From Desulforudis sp. (GTDB lineage Bacteria > Bacillota > Desulfotomaculia > Desulfotomaculales > Desulforudaceae), in the NCBI GenBank assembly GCA_014859075.1, contig JACUUW010000073.1:1-8663 (forward strand): a stretch of DNA of 8,663 nt. Reading direction: 5' to 3'. Positions 6,270 to 8,663 of the stretch are shown here, in pieces. The notes under the pieces were generated by a model that saw only the letters and a program-made list of their open reading frames with translations, ran no database searches and had not been told where the DNA came from. Each line of letters begins with the position of its first letter. The stretch's first letter is position 1. The position numbers were made by a program, and so were the translations under genes.

Positions 6270-6980
6270 TTACTCCGGAAGTTCATCCTCCCAGAAGTCC
6301 ATGACCTGCACCCCGGCCGGCAAGTCAAAGACGTCTTGCGATAGGCGCCCGACTTCCATTTCCCGAAACTCGACCACGGTGGTGCGGCCGTCGACCGTAC
6401 TTTCAACCCGCAGCGGCAACCCGTATTCCTCCCAGATGAACATAACCGTCTCCTCGCCGAGGTCTTCCCGGGTGAACCGACGACACCGCAACCCGTCAAA
6501 GAAGGTTGTTTCTCCCGGAACCCACTCCGCCGGATCCAGTTCACGGACGTATTCCAGGGGTGATTCCGGCATGCTGACGTGACCTTCACCCAGACTCATT
6601 ACGGTAGCCGCGTTTTGGGCGGCGTCGTACGAGAGCAGTTCACCCCGCGCGTTGTCGATCACCAGGATCAACGTTTCCCCGTCGACCACCGTCTCGGTTT
6701 TGACCATGTCTCCCTGCATCCACACGCGGGTCTCGTGCGACCACATGGGGTAGTTGGTTACGGCCCGGTAGCTCAACCCCTCGATTCCAGCGCTTCGATT
6801 CAACAATTCCTTGAGTTCACTTGACTCAGCTGTAATGTGCATCCCCGAACCAGTGGAGTCAGACCGGTAGTCCCGGGCCGGATTGTAGCCCACCAGGACC
6901 AACCCCAACAGCCCCACCAACACGAAAGCCGTCAAACCCCGGTGCCGTAACCATCCCGTTTTTCGTTCTTTCCATTTCAT
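6270..6980 (-). CDS. membrane-anchored LolA/MucB-like lipoprotein-sorting-type protein
   Basis: The 236-residue product has a basic N-terminus, a single membrane helix at about 15-31 (LTAFVLVGLLGLVLVG) and an extracytoplasmic domain. That domain resembles the LolA/LolB/MucB fold: beta-rich segments ETRVWMQGDMVKTE and LILVIDNARGELLSYD, then FIWEEYGLPLRVE at 181-193 and the ending FDLPAGVQVMD at 218-228. The GLPLR...FDLPAG pattern is typical of proteins annotated as outer membrane lipoprotein-sorting-like. There is no lipobox cysteine, so it is a signal-anchored protein rather than a lipoprotein. The exact role in a probably monoderm cell is unknown; MucB-like members bind lipids or regulate anti-sigma factors, but no sigma factor is adjacent. 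The open frame extends to a TTG at 7043, but the ATG at 6980 has AGGCGGTG six bases upstream and puts the helix at a normal place. A terminator follows. The fold assignment is from motif resemblance only. Confidence 0.8.
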   Translation of the reverse strand: MKWKERKTGWLRHRGLTAFVLVGLLGLVLVGYNPARDYRSDSTGSGMHITAESSELKELLNRSAGIEGLSYRAVTNYPMWSHETRVWMQGDMVKTETVVDGETLILVIDNARGELLSYDAAQNAATVMSLGEGHVSMPESPLEYVRELDPAEWVPGETTFFDGLRCRRFTREDLGEETVMFIWEEYGLPLRVESTVDGRTTVVEFREMEVGRLSQDVFDLPAGVQVMDFWEDELPE

Positions 6981-6986
6981 TCGTTC

Positions 6987-6994
6987 CACCGCCT
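6987..6994 (-). promoter_or_regulatory. ribosome binding site deciding the start of the LolA-like gene
   Basis: AGGCGGTG on the minus strand matches AGGAGGTG in seven of eight positions and ends six bases before the ATG at 6980. This favours that start over the in-frame TTG at 7043 and the GTG at 6989, which lies inside the site. Confidence 0.75.
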
Positions 6995-7011
6995 TGTTCA
7001 CATTTGGAAAC

Positions 7012-7043
7012 AATATACGAGCCCCCAGGCCGCGATATGCCAA
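7012..7043 (-). promoter_or_regulatory. weak candidate promoter of the LolA-like gene
   Basis: TTGGCA (7043-7038) and TATATT (7017-7012) each match the SigA boxes in five of six positions, but the 20-bp spacer is longer than the optimal 17. The placement is sensible, about 30 bases upstream of the ATG at 6980 and in the 106-nt gap after the preceding gene. It could instead be chance. Confidence 0.3.
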
Positions 7044-7086
7044 TCACGGACAGGTAAACGGTTCCGGTACGGCGGGAAGGCAGTCG

Positions 7087-7575
7087 TTACTTTGCGGGGT
7101 CCCCACTTTCCTGGAATACAAACCGCAACGGGATAACGAGGGGATCAGGGGGCGGAGTCCGGGCCCAATCCCCACCCAGACTGATGATGAGCCGTACGTT
7201 AACCGCCGGCGGAACCGCCGGCCGGCGTGGACCACACCGATCACAACGGTCCGCCCCGTCCCGTTCCAAGGGCGGGTTGTAAGCACCGTCAAGGCCTTGC
7301 AAGCGGCGACGGAGAGGCTCCGGCAACGCATCCGGTTCCGCTTGGAAATCACCCAAGAAAACCGGGGCCCGTCCCGGTCCGGAAACCGGAGCATATCGGC
7401 TGACCGGCGATTCTCTGGTCGCCGCTTCGGGCTGGACCATCACCCCGATGGTTGAAGTCCCGGGAGGCCGACAGGGCCCAGCCGCGCCACTCCGCCGCCA
7501 GATAAAGACCATCCCCAGGCCGAACAGGCTCAGCAACAGGAGCATCCCGAAAACCCCAGTCAACGGATTGATCAA
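7087..7575 (-). CDS. hypothetical single-pass membrane protein, proline- and arginine-rich
   Basis: I do not recognise this 162-residue product. It has one hydrophobic helix at about 7-26 (GVFGMLLLLSLFGLGMVFIW) followed by WRRS, consistent with an N-terminal anchor. Then comes a low-complexity region rich in proline, glycine and arginine, a CDRC motif at 111-114, and a more ordered-looking end containing VNVRLIISLGGDW (125-137) and PLVIPLRFVFQE (145-156). The start is a TTG at 7575 with AAAGGGCGAGGGAA upstream; an ATG at codon 11 would cut into the helix. It lies between the terminator of the four-helix protein and the LolA-like gene, 106 nt before the latter, with no terminator visible between them, so the two may share a transcript. 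Support for coding is the helix, the ribosome binding site and the lack of a better frame. Shorter frames overlap here, so it could be spurious or partly decayed. Confidence 0.55.
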   Translation of the reverse strand: MINPLTGVFGMLLLLSLFGLGMVFIWRRSGAAGPCRPPGTSTIGVMVQPEAATRESPVSRYAPVSGPGRAPVFLGDFQAEPDALPEPLRRRLQGLDGAYNPPLERDGADRCDRCGPRRPAVPPAVNVRLIISLGGDWARTPPPDPLVIPLRFVFQESGDPAK

Positions 7576-7636
7576 TTCCCTCGCCCTTTCTTGTGGAAAC
7601 TATGTACAAATATGCCATCTGCAGGCATGATCAATT
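7567..7636. repeat. small repeats around the start of the orphan gene
   Basis: TGATC-AAT occurs at 7569-7576 (as TGATCAAT inside the perfect palindrome ATTGATCAAT, 7567-7576) and again within ATGATCAATTT at 7627-7637. Between them ATGCC (7612-7616) and GGCAT (7624-7628) form an inverted repeat with a 7-bp spacer. All lie in the 204-bp gap upstream of, or at, the TTG start of the orphan gene, where an operator might be. No protein can be assigned to them and short AT-rich repeats arise by chance. Confidence 0.35.
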
Positions 7637-7691
7637 TAACACAACTGATCGGTATTATTTGTCGCATGGCCAACGTTCGAGCCAAAAGCGT

Positions 7692-7710
7692 TCGGCAAAA
7701 ATCGGCAAAA
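7692..7710. repeat. tandem TCGGCAAAA pair at 10-bp period
   Basis: TCGGCAAAA occurs at 7692-7700 and 7702-7710, exactly one helical turn apart, with a related GCCAAAAGCG just to the left at 7681-7690. It lies immediately beyond the terminator of the four-helix membrane protein and upstream of the orphan gene. It may be an operator for the latter, or simply the A-rich tail next to the terminator. Confidence 0.35.
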
Positions 7711-7712
7711 CC

Positions 7713-7738
7713 AAAAACCCCGCCGGCAAGAACGGGGT
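7713..7738 (-). terminator. intrinsic terminator after the four-helix membrane protein
   Basis: On the minus strand ACCCCG (7738-7733) and CGGGGT (7722-7717) form a six-bp, GC-rich stem with a ten-base loop, followed by TTTTT (7717-7713), GG and TTTT. It starts about 40 bases after the stop codon of the gene at 7780-8229 and ends that transcript. Confidence 0.75.
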
Positions 7739-7779
7739 CGATTAAACACGTTATGACGGACTTCGTGCACAAGATGAGG

Positions 7780-8229
7780 CTAGGCGGCTTCCGCCCTCTG
7801 TTCCAGCCAGCGCAGCAGCGCCGCCAACACCAGACCGTAAAGCGAAGCACCTATAACATTTGAGACCGCCGTTTCCAGTGTGATTGTGACCAGTCCCGGC
7901 AGTCTAAACATAATGGTCAAGGCGTAGGCCACCCACCAGACCAGCACCCCGTAAATCCACCCCTTCAGGAGGTGGTTCCGACTGGTCACGAAGGGGACAA
8001 GATAGGCAAAGAGAATGCCGGCCAGACCGGCGAAAAACAGTTGCACAATCTGGGCGAAAGCAGTCTCCAAGATGTTCGTGGGTGGATGGCCGAAAACCAG
8101 GGCCGCCGCCCAGTCCAGGTGACGCAAATCGGCAAAGTTGAGGGCATAAAAGGTCAAGTAATTTTCACCGTTCATCACAATGCCGGCCAAGAGCCCGGCA
8201 ATGAACCCCCTGGTCAGCCTGTCTTTCAT
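7780..8229 (-). CDS. polytopic membrane protein of unknown function, four predicted helices
   Basis: The 149-residue product is strongly hydrophobic. Likely membrane helices are at about 9-30 (FIAGLLAGIVMNGENYLTFY), 57-79 (AFAQIVQLFFAGLAGILFAY), 89-108 (KGWIYGVLVWWVAYALTIMF) and 120-140 (TAVSNVIGASLYGLVLAALL), with a short charged tail WLEQRAEAA. The glycine-rich first helix and the Gly-Trp start of the third recall small YqhR-like conserved membrane proteins of Firmicutes, but I cannot assign a family. Two starts are possible: a GTG at 8250 (156 residues) and an ATG at 8229. I prefer the ATG because GGTGGGTG sits eight bases upstream and a TATAAG box at 8269-8264 would leave the GTG almost no leader. 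A terminator follows the gene. It is separated by 64 to 85 nt from the phosphatase gene and could also be co-transcribed with it. Confidence 0.82.
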   Translation of the reverse strand: MKDRLTRGFIAGLLAGIVMNGENYLTFYALNFADLRHLDWAAALVFGHPPTNILETAFAQIVQLFFAGLAGILFAYLVPFVTSRNHLLKGWIYGVLVWWVAYALTIMFRLPGLVTITLETAVSNVIGASLYGLVLAALLRWLEQRAEAA

Positions 8230-8263
8230 TTCCAACGCACCCACCCCCACGGCGCATCATTCC

Positions 8264-8292
8264 CTTATAAAATGCCCACGGGCCGTTGGAAC
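8264..8292 (-). promoter_or_regulatory. weak candidate promoter of the four-helix membrane protein
   Basis: TATAAG (8269-8264) on the minus strand matches the -10 consensus in five of six positions. The sequence 17 bp further up, GTTCCA (8292-8287), matches the -35 in only three. It lies in the short gap after the phosphatase stop codon, about 35 bases before the preferred ATG. Confidence 0.25.
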
Positions 8293-8314
8293 CATACTGT
8301 GACCGATAGAAATA

Positions 8315-8663
8315 TCAGATGGGGAACGGGATGCGGCGGCGCCGGCGGAAGGTCGTGACTTCCCGGTAGCCCACCTGTTTCAAAAGGGCGACGGCCTCGT
8401 AAAAACGGTCGCCGACCTGTTCGGGAGCGTGGGCGTCGGAACCCAGGGTGACCGGAACACCGTAGTCCCGGCAGAGCCGGAGAAAGTCCGGGTGGGGGTA
8501 GATTTCGCCGACCGGCGCCCGCAGGCCGGCGGTGCTGACTTCGACGCAGACCCCGGCGGCGGCGATCGCCGCCACGGTCTCCCGGTAGAGCGCGGTTATA
8601 TCCCCCGCCGGCCGGCACCCGAACTTCTTCAGCAGATCCGGGTGGGCCAGGCTGTCAAAAAGA
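8315..8663 (-). CDS. hisJ: PHP-family phosphatase, probably histidinol-phosphatase HisJ (C-terminal part)
   Basis: PHP-domain enzymes are metal-dependent phosphoesterases; the HisJ/HisK branch hydrolyses L-histidinol phosphate in histidine synthesis. The last 115 codons are visible and the N-terminus lies beyond the right edge. Landmarks are AHPDLLKKFG (visible residues 6-15), whose His and Asp belong to the metal site, the hallmark segment VEVSTAGLRAPVGEIYP (40-56), the final metal motif GSDAH (74-78) and an arginine-run tail RRRRRIPFPI. The EVSTAGLR...EIYP segment is close to the EvNtaGlrkp...EiYP pattern of the HisJ family rather than the DNA polymerase or YcdX-type PHP proteins. No other histidine gene is in view, so the substrate is inferred from this motif only; a general PHP phosphoesterase is the alternative. 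Confidence 0.88.
   Translation of the reverse strand, partial: LFDSLAHPDLLKKFGCRPAGDITALYRETVAAIAAAGVCVEVSTAGLRAPVGEIYPHPDFLRLCRDYGVPVTLGSDAHAPEQVGDRFYEAVALLKQVGYREVTTFRRRRRIPFPI

Noticed and set aside
7349..7618. An 89-codon minus-strand frame overlapping the orphan gene
   Set aside because: It lacks a membrane helix or any clear structure, and the 162-codon frame in the same place has a better start and composition.
8270..8290. Possible terminator after the phosphatase gene (minus strand GCC-CGTG-GGC followed by ATTTTATA)
   Set aside because: The three-bp stem is too weak. The AT stretch is better read as a possible -10 box.
1..8663. Search for mobile elements, phage genes, defence systems, CRISPR arrays or structured RNAs
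   Set aside because: No transposase, integrase, repeat-spacer array, tRNA-like cloverleaf or riboswitch-like long leader was visible. The window is conserved core genes plus a few local hypotheticals.

Overview
The window is a GC-rich (roughly 60% by eye) bacterial chromosome segment in which every gene I can support lies on the minus strand, so transcription runs from the right-hand end to the left. The core is the start of a division and cell wall (dcw) cluster in canonical order: mraZ, rsmH (mraW), ftsL, a class B penicillin-binding protein with two C-terminal PASTA domains (ftsI/spoVD type), murE, and the first 104 codons of murF, which is cut by the left edge. PASTA domains on the division transpeptidase, a DivIC-like FtsL, a DAP-type MurE and a HisJ-type PHP phosphatase nearby suggest a Gram-positive, probably spore-forming Firmicute. 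High GC and frequent GTG/TTG starts make a Desulfotomaculum/Peptococcaceae-like clostridium my best guess. This is inference, not an identification.

Layout from right to left: 8315-8663, 3' end of a PHP-family (HisJ-like) phosphatase; 7780-8229, an unrecognised four-helix membrane protein followed by an intrinsic terminator (7713-7738); 7087-7575, an orphan single-pass, proline-rich protein; 6270-6980, a membrane-anchored LolA/MucB-like protein ending in a second clear terminator (6206-6235). The dcw transcription unit starts next. A 10-bp-period AAAGTGG repeat array (about 6104-6139) sits just before mraZ and looks like its autoregulatory MraZ box. It is followed by mraZ (5645-6082), rsmH (4654-5622), ftsL (4138-4650), ftsI (1903-4050), murE (286-1785) and murF (1-314, partial).

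The dcw genes act together. MraZ controls the operon. RsmH methylates 16S rRNA and, with MraZ, heads the cluster in most bacteria. FtsL and the PBP are divisome partners for septal peptidoglycan synthesis. MurE and MurF add the third residue and D-Ala-D-Ala to the cytoplasmic UDP-MurNAc-peptide precursor. Spacing is tight between mraZ and rsmH (22 nt) and rsmH and ftsL (3 nt), and murE and murF overlap by 29 nt. Gaps of 87 nt (ftsL-ftsI) and 117 nt (ftsI-murE) are the only places for internal signals, and the second holds a possible extended -10 promoter.

No stretch over 300 bases lacks a gene; the longest gaps are 7576-7779 and 6083-6269. I saw no tRNA, rRNA, CRISPR array, insertion sequence or phage gene. 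The conserved part is ordinary. The less explained part is 6983-8250, with two unassigned membrane-associated genes, an anchored LolA-like protein and several small intergenic repeats. I did not find convincing evidence for a wholly new system.
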